Below the pieces are notes generated by a model that saw only the letters and a program-made list of their open reading frames with translations, did not search any database and was not told the DNA's origin. The translations under genes were made by a program, and so were the position numbers. Positions 35,146 to 46,959 of a stretch of 64,000 bases of DNA are shown piece by piece; positions within the stretch are counted from its first letter, which is position 1; each line of letters opens with the position of its first letter. This DNA is from Apium graveolens (lineage: Eukaryota; Streptophyta; Magnoliopsida; Apiales; Apiaceae), in the NCBI RefSeq assembly GCF_009905375.1, contig NC_133648.1, forward strand, positions 92,304,474 to 92,368,473. Direction: 5' to 3'.

Positions 35146-36190
35146 CTACTTGAAAATTCTTTTCACAGCTGTTAAGTGAGGTTCTCTTGGATCTGCTTGA
35201 AATCTTGCACAAAGACAGGTAGCATACATGATATCAGGTCTACTTGCAGTTAGATAGAGTAGGTAGCCAATCATACCTCTATAATCAGTAATATCTACTG
35301 ATGTACCAGTATCCTTATCCAATTTTGTTGCAGTGGCCATATGAGTGGATGCACTTGAACAATCTTGAATTCCAAACTTCTTCAACAAATTTCTGGTGTA
35401 CTTAGATTGACAAATAAAAGTTCCTTCTTCATTCTGCTTGACTTGAAGGTCCAAAAAATAGCTAAGTTCTCCCATCATACTCATTTGATATCTTGACTAC
35501 ATCAGCTTCGCAAACTTCTTACAAAGTCTGTCATTTATAGAACCAAAAATGATATCATCAACATATATTTGCACCAAAAGTAAGTCCTTTCCATGGTTGA
35601 GATAGAATAAGGTTTTTTCAATAGTCCCTCTGTTAAATCCACTTTCCAGAAGAAATTGAGCTAATGTCTCATACCATGCTCTTGGAGCTTGTTTTAGGCC
35701 ATAAAGTGCTTTATCAAGCATGTAGACATGATTAGGAAATTTGGGATCTACAAAGCCTGGAGGTTGTTCAATATATACTTCCTCTTCCAATTCTCCATTA
35801 AGAAAAAGCACTTTTCACATCCATTTGAAAGACTGTAAACTTTTTGTGAGCAGCATAGGCCAAAAATATCCTTATGGCTTCCAATCTAGCAACTGGTGCA
35901 AATGTTTCATCATAATCAATTCCCTCCTGTTGAGAGTATCCTTTTGCAACTAGTCTTGCTTTATTCCTTGTAATTATGCCATCACTGTCAGTTTTGTTTC
36001 TGAACACCCACTTTGTACCAACCAACAGATCTGTTCTTTGGTCTTGGCACTAGAGTCTAGACTTTATTTCTTTCAAATTCATTTAACTCTTCCTGCATTG
36101 CATGCACCCAATCAGCATCTTGAAGAGCTTCTTCCACTTTCTTTGGTTCAGTCTGAGAAAGAAAAGAATGATAGAGACATTCATTTGATG
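35146..36190 (-). pseudogene. S3 reverse transcriptase
   Basis: Copia RT in three pieces: 35798-36025 ([42 protein letters not shown]), a frameshift near 35800, 35497-35811 ([21 protein letters not shown], catalytic YVDD at 35554-35565) and, after one TAG, 35146-35484 (GELSYFLDLQV, SRPDIMYAT). Upstream, EEALQDADWVHAMQEELNEF marks the start near 36140. The catalytic residues are present; the reading frame is not intact. Confidence 0.88.
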
Positions 36191-36232
36191 TAGTTGTTCT
36201 AGTTCTGACACCTGCATCTGGATTACCAATAA

Positions 36233-37459
36233 TTAAGTCAGGTGTATGTGCTTTAGTCCACTTCCTTGCAGATGGAAGGTTATCTCTAGAACTGGATGCT
36301 CCCCATGATCCATGCTGTCTCCATCAACATTTTCAGATGTTCCCCCTGAAATTATGCTCTCTGAGTTGTATCCTTCAGAATTTGAGTTTCCAGAAATATC
36401 AGAACATGAGTTTCTAGAATTATCAGAACTTGGCCCATCAGAACTTGATGAATCAGAACTTGAAGAGCCCGTTGTAGATTCTGATGCTTCTTGAGATGTG
36501 GTTGGATCTTCAATATGCTTTCCCTGCACAGGTGCATTTTCCTTTGGCGTAGTCACCACAGTTTCAATAACATCAGAGTTTAATCCATCAGAGTTTGAAG
36601 TATCAGGATTTAGACTGTCAGGATTTAGACTGTTAGGATTTACAAAATTAGAATTTAAAACTTCATTTTCGAATCTCAGCTGATCATGATCATTGAAATC
36701 TTTAAGTCCAGTAATCTTCTTATCATCAAAAGAGACATTGATAGATTCTATGACAACCCTTGTTCTTAAATTGTAGACTCTGAAGGCTTTTGCAGAAAGT
36801 GGATATCCAACAAAAATTCCTTCATCAGCTTTTAGATCAAATTTGGATAGCTGTTCAGGATGAGTCTTAAGAACAAAACACTTGCATCCAAATACATGAA
36901 AATACTTCAGATTTGGCTTCTTTTTCTTCACCATCTCATATGGTGTCTTTCCATGCTTGTTGATAAGTGTTGAATTCTGAGTAAAACAAGTAGTCTGCAC
37001 AGCTTTAGCCCAAAAATAGGTTGGTAACTTTGCTCCATCAAGCATAGTTCGTGCAGCTTCAATAAGAGTTCTATTCTTTCTTTCAACAACTCCACTTTGC
37101 TGTGGAGTTTCAGGAGCAAAAATTTCCTGCTTTATTCCATGGTTTTTGCAATACTCTTCCATAATCAAATTCTTGAACTCTGTGCCATTATCACTTCTTA
37201 TGATTTTCACATAGTCTTTGACCAATTTATCAAGTTTTTTGACATGATCAATCAAGATAGATGCAGTTTCACTTTTTGTGTGCAAGAAATACACCCATGT
37301 GTATCTGGTGAACTCATCTACTATGACCATAGCATATTTCTTCTTTGCAATAGACATGACATTCACTGAACCAAATAGATCAACATGTAGTAGGTGATAA
37401 GGCTCAAGAATTGATGATTCAGTCTTGCTCTTGAATAAAGATTTTCTTTATTTTGCCTT
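36233..37459 (-). pseudogene. S3 integrase
   Basis: The open part 36233-37366 carries the catalytic triad in VDEFTRYTWVYF, RSDNGTEF and GVVERKNRT, then the copia C-terminal GKTPYEMV and FVGYPLSAKAFRVYN motifs. After these comes a Ser/Asn/Asp-rich linker (SDSSSSDGPSSD, NPNSLNPDS) written largely by AAGTTCTGA-type words on the minus strand. Stops separate it from the protease part; the phase is the same. The start is set by the LEPYHLLHVDLFG stretch near 37400. Confidence 0.87.
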
Positions 37460-37999
37460 CTAACATGAATCACAAAGGCCATCAGGAGCAAATACTGATT
37501 TTGGCAGTCCTCTCACAAGATCTTTCTTGACTAGTTCATTTATATTGTTGAAATTTAAATGAGAGAGTTTCTTGTGCCAATTCCAGCTTTCTTCAATTGA
37601 TGCTCTACTTAACAGACAGATTGCAGAACCATCAGTACTTGTTGAAAGCTTGGCTTCATAAATGTTAACATGCGTGTATCCTTTCAGAACAACTTTGCTT
37701 GTAGATTTGCTTACAACTTCACAGTGTTCTTCAAAGAAATCAACATGATAACCTCTGTCACAGATTTGACTAACACTTAGTAAATTGTGTTTAAGTCCTG
37801 AGACAAGAGCTACTTTTTCAATGATGACATACCCAAGATTGATATTGCCATATCCCATAGTTTTTCCCATGTTGCCATCTCCATAAGAAACACTTGGGCC
37901 AGCTTTCTCCACGAAGTCTGATAGCAGGGCTTTATTTCCTGTCATATATCCTGAACATCCACTGTCCAGAATTAGGATGTTTGTCATGTTGCCCTGCAA
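37460..37999 (-). pseudogene. S3 protease and pre-integrase domain
   Basis: Begins LQGNMTNILILDSGCSG, the aspartic protease site (DSG), then the glycine-rich SYGDGNMG and HNLLSVSQICD motifs. The pre-integrase zinc-binding region follows (WHKKLSHLN...CDSC). Two stops lie between it and the gag end (38012), in the same phase, just before LQGNM. A comparable stop at the gag/pol join is seen in S1. Confidence 0.85.
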
Positions 38000-38011
38000 T
38001 CACAAAGACCA

Positions 38012-40333
38012 CTAATGATTAGTTTTAAGGACCCAGACTTGCTTGGATCCTTTGGCCTTATTAAGTTTGTTAACATTTACAGCGGATTTAGCATCAGAGT
38101 TTATGTTAACAGTTTTCTTATCAGAATTTACATTATCAGACTTTGCATCAGAACTTACACTAGAAGGAACAATGCTAACTTTCTTTAAAGAAGGTTTTAT
38201 TTGATAATAATCATAGTACAAACTATGATATTCCTTACAAGTATAAATGGAATGCCATAAACTACCATAATGAAAACAAGGATTTTGTGGTCTATATCTA
38301 ACAGAATGACTCTTAACTCCTGATTTTGAAGGTAATGAGTTTATGTTCTTATTCTTCCTGCAAAAAGAAGCTTGATGGTTAGAGTTTTCACAGTTATAAC
38401 ATTTCTTTCTAGGAGCATTAGGAACAGGCTTATAATCATTGCTTTTATTCACACCTTCCTTTCCATTCCTATTTTTCCTAGGTGGCTTTACCTTGTTTAC
38501 ATTCTTAACATCTTTCAGCTTATGCTTAAGCTGCTTCTTAGTCATTAAGCCTATGTTAACTTCAGTTGGATTATCCTGTTTTGGTTTGTCAGAAGTTAAT
38601 ATCTCTTTAGCTTCTGATTTATCAATATCAGACTTTACAGCTACAAACTTAACATGATTTACCTTTGGCTTTTGTTTAACAACTATAGGCTCAATTTCTA
38701 CAGTTCCCTTATCATTCTTATTATCTCCATAACCTAAGCCCTCTTTCCAGTTTCCACTACTTAACAAATTCTGAGTTGTTCTGCCAGAGTTAGTCCAAGT
38801 CCTGATAATCTCTCTTTCCTTTTCTAACTCAGTTTTTAGAGATTCATTCATTTTAAGCACTTCATCTCTAACATAGAAGGCATCATCTCTATCTTTATGA
38901 GTTTGATGGAACATAACTAACTCTTTTTCTAAATAATCATTCCTCTTTTTATAAGCAAGATTTTCAGAAGTTAATCTTTCACATGTTAAAGTTTAATCCC
39001 TATAACTAATGAACATGGTTTTAAGATATCTTCTCAACTTAATAATATCATCAGTATGAAAGGCATAAGTAGTTTGAAGTACCTTTAACTCAGCAGCATC
39101 AGAACTGCTATCAGCATTTGCCATTAAGGCATAATTCACCTCACTTTCAAAATCTGAAGTGTCTGTCCAGCTTTTCTTCTTTGTGACAAGTGCTTTGCCT
39201 TTGTCACTCTTCACTTTCTTGCAATCAGGAGATATGTGGCCTTTCTCACCACAGTTGGAGCATTTGACATTTGAGTAATCTCCTTTGTCAGACTTTCCTC
39301 CTTTGCCTTCATATTTTCTGAATCCTCTCTTATCAGAACTTGCACCTTTCCTGGAAAACTTCTTTCCCTTTCTGAATTTCCTGTATGCAATCTTTGTGAT
39401 TCCTTTCACCATAAGAGCACACAGCTTCATCATCTCTTCATCAGGATCCATCTCAGGTAAGCTTTCAGTTTCTGAGTCATCATCACTATCAGAACTTGAT
39501 GACTCGGTATCAGAATTTGTGATGAGAGCTTTCCCTTGCCTTGAGGCAGCTACTTTGGGAACATCCTCCTCAGCCTTAAGAGCAACTGTCCTTGACTTCC
39601 TTCCATTCCTCTTGCTTCTTTGTTCCATCTCAAGTTCATGAGTCTTGAGCATCCCATAAATTTCATCAAGAGTAGTTTCATCAAGAGCATAGTTGTCTCT
39701 TATAGTTGTCGCCTTCAAATCCCAACTTTCAGGAAGAGCTAAAAGGAATTTGAGATTAGTATCTTCAAGTGCATATTCCTTGTCCACCAGTGACAGATCA
39801 TTCAAGAGTTTGACAAATCTATTATATAAACTAGTCAATGACTCATTAGGTTTTGACTCAAAGTGCTCATACTCTTGAGTGAGTATAGTCTTCCTGTTCT
39901 TCTTAATTGAATCAGTTCCCTGGCATCTTGTCTCCAAGGCATCCCATATCTCCTTTGCAGTCTTGCAGTTGATTACCCTGTTTGACATGATATTATCAAT
40001 GGCACTATGCAGCAAATGTCGTACCTTTGCATCCTTAGCAATAGATGAGATATCTTCAGCTGTATATTCACTTTTCTCCTTTGGTACTGTATGTGCTGGC
40101 TGATCTGCAACTACAACAGAGAGCTTGGTTGGCTTATGTGGTCCTTCATTGATTCTGTCAAGGTATTCTGGATCTGTAGCTTCCAGAAACATAGACATCC
40201 TTACCTTCCATATGGGATATTCAGATGGTTTCAGTATGGGAACCCTAATAGTCTCATATCGAATATGGATTTGAGTCTTTGGAGGTTCTTCAGTTTTGGT
40301 GGGCTTGGTTGGAGTTTGTGTTTCTTCAGACAT
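38012..40333 (-). pseudogene. gag: S3 gag polyprotein with one in-frame stop
   Basis: ATG at 40333, 42 nt inside the primer-binding site, starts an acidic leader (MSEETQTP), then the UBN2-like Gag domain (SEYPIWKVRMSMFLEATDP, CKTAKEIWDALE). Zinc knuckle CSNCGEKGHISPDC is near residue 357. One TAA at 38993-38995 interrupts the frame, which continues in phase to 38012 with a coiled coil, a second knuckle CYNCENSNHQASFC and a degenerate third (CFHYGSLWHSIYTC, one Cys replaced by Tyr). It ends near KQVWVLK. Ser/Asp runs again coincide with the element 9-mer (39333, 39489). Confidence 0.87.
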
Positions 40334-40374
40334 GATTGATTTTGGATCTTAAACTGTTTGTTTGTTAACAGATT

Positions 40375-40386
40375 GCTTAGATACCA
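40375..40386 (-). other. Primer-binding site of S3 (variant)
   Basis: The minus strand reads TGGTATCTAAGC, two bases inside the LTR end; it differs from the tRNA-iMet complement at two adjacent bases (TA for AG). Confidence 0.7.
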
Positions 40387-40388
40387 CT

Positions 40389-40518
40389 TGTTAGGTCACA
40401 CACACTGTAGAAGGGGGTTGAATACAGTGTTTAACACAATCAAATCGAATTAAGAACACAAGTAACTGAACACAGATTTTATTCAACTTGATATAAACTC
40501 TGTTACAATATGGAACTG
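40389..40518 (-). repeat. Truncated 5' LTR of S3, with U5 hairpin
   Basis: 130 bp homologous to 29060-29190, then abrupt loss of similarity at 40518. The hairpin has an 8-bp perfect stem (40402-40409 with 40423-40430) and a 13-nt loop, TTCAACCCCCTTC on the minus strand. Confidence 0.85.
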
Positions 40519-41098
40519 GACCCGAAACACCAACCGAACCCGGACCTGGTTCAAACCCGAATAAAATATACGTGATATATTTTTATATAATATTATACCT
40601 TAATTCTTTAAAAGTTTAGTAATTTTAATTTAACTTCCTTGTAAGAGAGTCGAGTAGAAACATTACTCATGAAGTTTTAAAGTTATTTTATAATACATGA
40701 ATGTTGCATACTAGTATTTATAGTTGCTATTTATTCATCTTTAAATATATATATTATTTTGTGATTTAATGTACTTAGCTTATAAAGCTGGTGAACTTAA
40801 TTAGCGTTCAAATTATAAATTTAAAATGTTAACATTTTTGCTAGACATTTAGTCAACTTGATTATCTTAGTTAGAAGAAAATCGAATATAAATTTTCTTA
40901 TGTTGATAAATAATGATATAAATAAATTGAGACCCGATAAAAACCGGAACCCAACAAGAACTCAACGGATCGGGTCTTGATATTAACATTCGGATATTAC
41001 CGGGTCTGGGTCTGGGTCCGGGTATGGGTCCAATATATGTTTGGGTCCAGGTCTGATTTTCAAAAAACCTGAATCTTCTGATTCGTTTGCCATCCCTA
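40519..41098 (-). mobile_element. Possible hAT-type non-autonomous element scrap
   Basis: Near 41084-41098 the minus strand starts atttagggatggcaaacg, like the TAGGGATGGCAAA ends of plant hAT elements. Both sides are rich in ACCCGG / CCGGGT words in inverted orientation (left near 40520-40560, right near 40995-41050). The left terminus is missing where S3 was truncated, and no 8-bp duplication is found. Confidence 0.3.
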
Positions 41099-41189
41099 AA
41101 TAGAAAGAAAGATTATCAAAAATAAAAGAGAAGATCAAGATACCCCAGAAAAATACGCAGCCCCGAGGGCCGATTATCAATATAAAAAC

Positions 41190-41520
41190 TACCTGTGAGT
41201 ACAAGAAAATTACTACAACATTAGGAAAAATTATTAAAAGTACCAGTGAATACAAGAAAATTCCTAAAATATCAGAAACAATTATTAAAAAATACCAGTG
41301 GGTACCAAATAATTTCCAGATATTAAGAAAAATTATGAAAAATACATGTGAGTACTAAATAATTCCTAAAATATTAGAAAACAATTATGAAAAATACTTG
41401 TGAGTACTATAAAATTCCTAAAATTTAGGAAAAAGAACAGAAAATTTTGACAAAATACCCGTGGGTACTAATTAATTACTGAAAAATTAGGAAGAATCGG
41501 GAAAAAATACCCTTTGGTAT
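41190..41520. repeat. 52-bp degenerate tandem array, about 7 units
   Basis: A TACC(A/T)GTG(A/G)GTAC-like word recurs at about 41190, 41241, 41293, 41343, 41395, 41456 and 41508 with AAATTCCTAAAATATTAGG-like sequence between. The period is mostly 50-52 bp and one unit is longer. Confidence 0.75.
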
Positions 41521-41559
41521 AAAATAATCCCCGAATATTAAGGGAAAAATACTAGAAAA

Positions 41560-42299
41560 ATCCTAAAAATAAGAAAATGTACAAAAATATATATGGAAAA
41601 TTGTAAAGAAATTTCAAAAAAATATACATTAATCTGAGGCCTCGACTAAGGCCAATTATTGTAAACGTATAAGTCGCTTTACACTTTACACTATAAACAA
41701 TACAACTTGAAGGACATGAAATAACTTAACTTATACGAAACCTCAATTAGGTTTTTTAAAAACTGGGGGGGGGGGCAAATGATATGGGTTAAAAATGACC
41801 TCAATTGAGTAATTGATATTGTATTAATAAGACCTGATTTGGTCCAAAGGGTAAGCCTAATTATTTATTAATTTAGTAATTAATAAATGGGATAATTTAA
41901 CAGCCCAACAAATGCGTTTTAGTAGTGAACTACTTTTTCAAAAAGTAGCCTCCTAGTAACCTAAATCCAGAAGAAAAATCATTCTTACTTTCTAAGATTC
42001 CAAAATTCACTCAAAGTTGAAGACTTGCCCATAACTTTTCAAATTTTAACGTAATTCATACATTCTCAATGTCTATACAAAGGGTCTGACCCCTCAATCT
42101 TAGAACTACGTTCTGGGGTATAGCTCTAAATGTCATTAAGTCGGAAAGGCACTACAAGCCACGGGGCCATCATCAAGAACTATATTTTTGTCTTGATTAT
42201 CTAATACATAGAGATACATAGGCATCTTGTGAGGCAGATTTTAGTCACGAAACACAAGCGCAACCATTAAAGTTTGAACCTCCTTAAACCCTAACATTA
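41560..42299. other. No feature recognised
   Basis: AT-rich sequence with an 11-base G run at 41765-41775. No open frame, element end or repeat partner is seen within the window. Confidence 0.5.
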
Positions 42300-44130
42300 G
42301 ATACACGCAATAAATACATCCACATTTTTATTCTCACCAAAACTCGTTGCGGATTCTGATGGGATAATTCATTTTCAACGAAAGATGTACATTCAGAAGC
42401 TTATGCAATCTTTATCTTCTTATAAAAGGAAGATAACCTGTTATTTAATTACTCTAACTTTTCTGAATTGTTGTCATGTATTTCCTTATTCTGCTTAGTC
42501 CATAAATCCCATGTGGTCATTAATATTTTGGCAAAAAGTTTATTTAGCGTAGATTAAGGAATTCTTGAAAGAAATCTCTTTTTTATCCTAATGGAAAAAG
42601 GTAAATAAGGAGGGTCCACAATTTCTGTGAAAAGGGCACCATAATACTGCATAAGCATTTGAGTCCTCGCCAAATCCACACAGGGGTTTATTACAATGAG
42701 ATTTATGTAAAATCTCATGAAAGCCTCTTCACCTGAAACTTAAAATTTTTTCTAGGACTTATTGCCCATAATGATCTCTACTACACTGACAACATATCAG
42801 ATGACGAAAACGGGCTAGTTTTATCAACAGTTAAAGCTAAACTATATCCACTTCTAACTGGATAGTGCCCATTCTTTATATACTTCCAAAGCCATGATTT
42901 TGTCTGATTAAATGGACTAAGAGGTATTAGAAAAATGAGTTAGGAATCCGAATTCAAGAAATGTTGATGGACTAGATCTTCATTCCACTTCCCTGATTCT
43001 TGCACGAGTTCAGACACTCTCATATTGTCATCCAATTTTGTGTTATAGTAAAAAATATGGTGGCCTTGATATCCATGGATCTTTAAAAGCCAAAGTGTTT
43101 TTTCCATTACCTTTATGCATTTTTATTCCTTTAATTAGTAATTTTTCCACAACATATACTTCTCGAGGTCAATGATGGGCAACTCTCATGCAAAGATTAT
43201 AGAAAGTCTTAATTATGAAATATCTAGACTAAGGCCTAAGAGATAAGAGAATTTGGAAATATTAATATTCTCCATGCTTACTTAACTAGTAATTATTGGT
43301 TATATCCAAAAAAAGTTCTAAAACCTAATCGTCCATCACTTTTTGGTATACTTAACTTCTTCTACCCTTTCCAATAAGATTTGAAAGACCCCAAACAATA
43401 ACCTGCCAATAATTTCTCAATTTTATGATATAGTTTATCCATAATTCTAAAGCAAGATATATAGTGTGTTGGCATGGTTTGGATGACAACTTTTAAAAGT
43501 ATCTCTTTTTCTGCATGTGAAAAAAAGATTTGATCAGCAGGAATGTAACCTTACCCAAATTTTACCCTTTATTGGACTACAAGACTTTTTTGTTTTTACC
43601 CCCAACATTACTAGCCCTACATATATCTCTATCGCATTAGATATTTCCATATTTAGCGTAGTAATGAACATAATGTGTTCATCTTCTATTGTATTGGAGA
43701 GAAAAATAAGAGATATTCTGTAAAATTAATCCTCTTTGAAACAAAAATGAACTAAATATGCAAATACAGAATATAATTAGATACTTGTGAAAGATCTTTA
43801 GACATACATAAAATTATTGCGGTGTAAAAGAAACTTTATGTACAATAGGTTAACTCCTTAAAGCATATTCATTATATAAATGCCTTGAATAGTCGGAGTA
43901 CCGAGAAAAGATATCCTTGATCGATTGTAGTGATCTTGTTGGGGCCTTAATAAATAATATGTTGCCATATCCAGAAAACAAATGACTAATGAAAGATGAA
44001 TTTCTTGCTACTTTTAGGCCTAAGATATGTTTCCTACTTTTCGCTTGTCATATTAAGGCTGAAAAGCCCTGAACACGTATAAGGAATAAAAAAGGTGAAA
44101 GAGGATCGTCTGCGCATGTATAAGTTTGTT
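42300..44130 (-). mobile_element. Decayed L1-type LINE fragment
   Basis: Minus-strand scraps in the right order for a plant L1 ORF2: near 44060-44110 an RT QGDPLSP-like patch with FSALI after it, near 43950 GNILFIKA (around the ADD region), near 43440-43510 KEILLKVVIQTMPTHYISCF with IEKLLAGY after it, and near 42880-43080 GNGKNTLAFKDPWI, MRVSELVQESGKW and WLWKYIKNGHYPVRSGYS, the C-terminal zinc-binding region of non-LTR RTs. Each is in a different frame and stops are frequent. No poly-A tail or target duplication was found. Confidence 0.65.
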
Positions 44131-44507
44131 GCACTACTAGTTTTCATTATAATGGTAATAGTCTATTTTTCTATTATTACATGATACTTTTTTTTAATTA
44201 AATCTAAGGATACTCATTAGTATGGTTCAATGCAAAAATAAAACTCAGACTTTGCGACAAAAAAATATCTCTACCACCGAGTTATTCTCAACTCGTTTGA
44301 CATGATATGTTGGAGGGTGCAATTTATAAATAACTAGAACTTTTTGGAAAAAATCTTTCCTTTTTATTCCACTAATTATTATCTTATTCTAGCGAATTTA
44401 TTTTGGCTAGATCAACTCGAGCAATCGTAAATTCAGATCCCAGTAAAAGAAGTACAACTTTAACTAAAATTAACAACTTTTAGATGTCAAGTTATGTTTA
44501 ATTGTTT

Positions 44508-46766
44508 GGGTTAAACGGCGTTTTGGTCACTAAAGTGACCACTAACTTTCACTTGGGTCATCGAACTCAAAAAGCTGTCAATGAGGTCACTGAAGAAATA
44601 TAGTGTTCAACTTAATCATTGCACAAGTTAAAAATTTCACGAACGTTAAATCCCGTTGACTATAGACGGCTCTCCGTTAAATATTTACAAGTCGGATGTC
44701 ATATCAGATAATTGACCCGCCCAATCCTAAAACCACCCAACAAATTAAACCCGACCCAATTAAAACCCACGACCCTTTTAACCTTTATCCCAAAATTAAA
44801 ACCCTTTATCCCAAAATTAAAACCCCTCTTTACAACCGACTGTACGATCTAAACCTAAATCGCAAGAATGGTACGAACTCGATCGGGTGTTGAGGTTCGT
44901 TTAACTCAACCAATCGATGATATCGATAGCGATGATACCAATTACCTGTTTGCATCAGATGGATACAACAATGAAATGGAGAAGGGTAATGAAGCTGAAT
45001 CAAATTTTGAAGATGCAAATCAGACCACCGATAAAGAAGCAACGTAAGTAATGTTATATCTGAACTTTTTATAGTTAATTAGGGCTAAATATTCTTGCTT
45101 TGAATATATGACTTTATGTGGTCATATTTACAATTAGGGTTCTTAATTTGTTTATATTTAACAGGAAAAACTTGTATAATGTGACAGTCTATTATGGAGG
45201 TTATTTTGTTCATTAACCGTATTCCTCCTACCCAAGTAATGCCAAAAAGGTTTATAAGGAAATCGACTTTGAAAGCCTTAGTATTAATGATTTAAAGACC
45301 ACATTTGGTGTTGTTGTTGGTGAGTATGATTCCCTTTATTTTAGAACTCCTGCATTGAAGATTTATGTACTGAATGCTGAAAGTAAGCCAATATTGATTG
45401 AATTAAGTAAGGAATGTGCTTATAATATTGTGCTTTATGTGTATCATGTGTCCTGCCCCTGAATCTGATGAAGAAATGGATAATTATAAATGTACCGATG
45501 ATGAGTATGTAGAAATTAGGAAAGCTCGTAGAGAAGAAAAAAGAAAAATGGATGAATTGGACAGGGAAGCTAATTTACATGAAATGTCAGGGATGGAATA
45601 TGATGATTCTACTGGATCAGATGAGGGTTTTTATCCTAGTTGTGAGGAGAGTGATGATGAGTTCTGTTTTGCTAACCCTCCCCAGATAAACAGAAAATGA
45701 AGTGTGTAGATGGGGTCTTTAATGTTAACAAATCTGCCAACAATATTAAATTTAAAGGGATGGTATTTGGTAGTAATAGTGACTTTAAGCAAGCTGTGAG
45801 GTCCTGTTCAATGGCTAATGGTAGACCCTACAAGTTCCTACATGATGACTTAAAAAGGGTCCAAGTTGGGTGTGCACATGGCTGTTCTTTTAGAATGTGG
45901 GTAAGTTATAATAAAGAAAAGGATGTGTGGCACATAAAGTCAATAATAGATGAGTATAACTGTGTTTGGAATTATAAAAATAAGCTAGTCACTACCAAGT
46001 ATCTTGTAGATCTGTATGGGGATAAAATTAGGAAAAATCCAAACTGGAAAATTGGAGAGATGCAGGAAGAGTTTAAAAGGGTACTCAAGGTAGATATGTG
46101 TGATTCTAAATGCTCCAGAGTTAGGAAGCAAGCTCTTTGTGGTATTGAGGAGAAAATGAAAGAACATTATGCCAAAATTAGAAAATTTGCAGGTGAGGTT
46201 TTAAGGAGTAACAAAGACAACACAATTAAGATCTCTACTACAAGGTTGCAAGAAGGAGATGCAAACAGATTTAGAAGAATATATGTGTGTTATGCAGCCT
46301 TGAAGAATGGGTGGAAAAATTCTTACAATATCACACTTACATTTAATATTATCATATCCATGATCGACACCGAAATTGTTTTTATGGATTCTATACGAGT
46401 TAAATGAATTGTTCACAGATGGGGTTGAGGCAGTGGAGTTTTTGAAAATGGACATGGTAGAAAGAAGGGTAAAAGGAAGAACCCTAATTGCAAGAAAATA
46501 AACTGAAGAAGAAAAGAAGTAGTGATTATGGGTTATGGGTTTTAATTTACGGGTTTTAAATGATCTGGGCGGGTACAACGGTCACATGACGTGGAAGTCA
46601 TGTCACTTGCTGATTCAGCTTTCCGTCCAAAACTTAACGACACTAACAGGTAGTGACTTGATTGAAAATTTTTTTGAGTGTGATCAGTTGACTAACAGCT
46701 TTTTGAGTTCGATGACCCAAGTGAAAGTTAGTGGTCACTTGAATAACCAAAACGCCATTTAACCCC
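44508..46766 (+). mobile_element. Defective Mutator-like element (MULE)
   Basis: Terminal inverted repeats of about 71 bp (44508-44578 and 46695-46766) match at all but a few bases, starting gggttaaacggcgttttgg. A perfect 9-bp target duplication taattgttt flanks them (44499-44507 and 46767-46775). Inside is a transposase fragment. Nine-base duplications and long TIRs are MULE hallmarks. The subterminal regions also keep weaker inverted similarity (ACCCGCCCA near 44716 against TGGGCGGGT near 46566). Confidence 0.88.
44868..46407 (+). pseudogene. MULE transposase (MURA) N-terminal remnant
   Basis: A first exon from ATG 44868 to 45043 (donor GTAAGT) splices plausibly to 45165 (TTAACAG) in phase, giving KNLYNVTVYYGGYFVH before a stop. 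A later acidic stretch (45450-45699) and the frame 45697-46407 carry the MuDR DNA-binding region (FKGMVFGSNSDFKQAVRS, then CAHGCSFRMWVS and HIKSIIDEYNC). The DDE catalytic core and SWIM zinc finger are absent: the text changes to unrelated sequence after about 46310. It cannot catalyse transposition. Confidence 0.75.
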
Positions 46767-46893
46767 TAATTGTTTTTATCTACTTAACTGTTCTGATTGT
46801 AACTTGGATGCCTAGTCTACATAGTTTTGTTTTCCTTTTTTGTCCATCCCTGTTATTGCCGCATCCGATTTATGTAGGAGTGATTGGCTATTC

Positions 46894-46959
46894 TTGAAAT
46901 TCCCAAATTTATTGACCAATAATTGTTTGAAATTCCCAAATCTATTGACCAATAATCGC
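46894..46959. repeat. 33-bp tandem duplication
   Basis: Two adjacent 33-bp units starting ttgaaattcccaaat (46894-46926 and 46927-46959), differing at three bases. Confidence 0.85.

Larger units (their letters stand above)
29060..40518 (-). mobile_element. S3: Sirevirus-like Ty1/copia element, nearly full length
   Basis: Reading right to left: truncated 5' LTR (40389-40518), primer-binding site, gag, protease, integrase, RT, RNase H, about 2 kb spacer, aORF, polypurine tract, 3' LTR (29060-29678). Gag-protease-integrase-RT-RNase H is copia order, and the long gag with several zinc knuckles plus the third ORF point to the Sirevirus branch. Every ORF carries stops or shifts, so it cannot move alone. 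The outer part of the 5' LTR is lost at 40518, so no target duplication can be checked. Confidence 0.88.
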
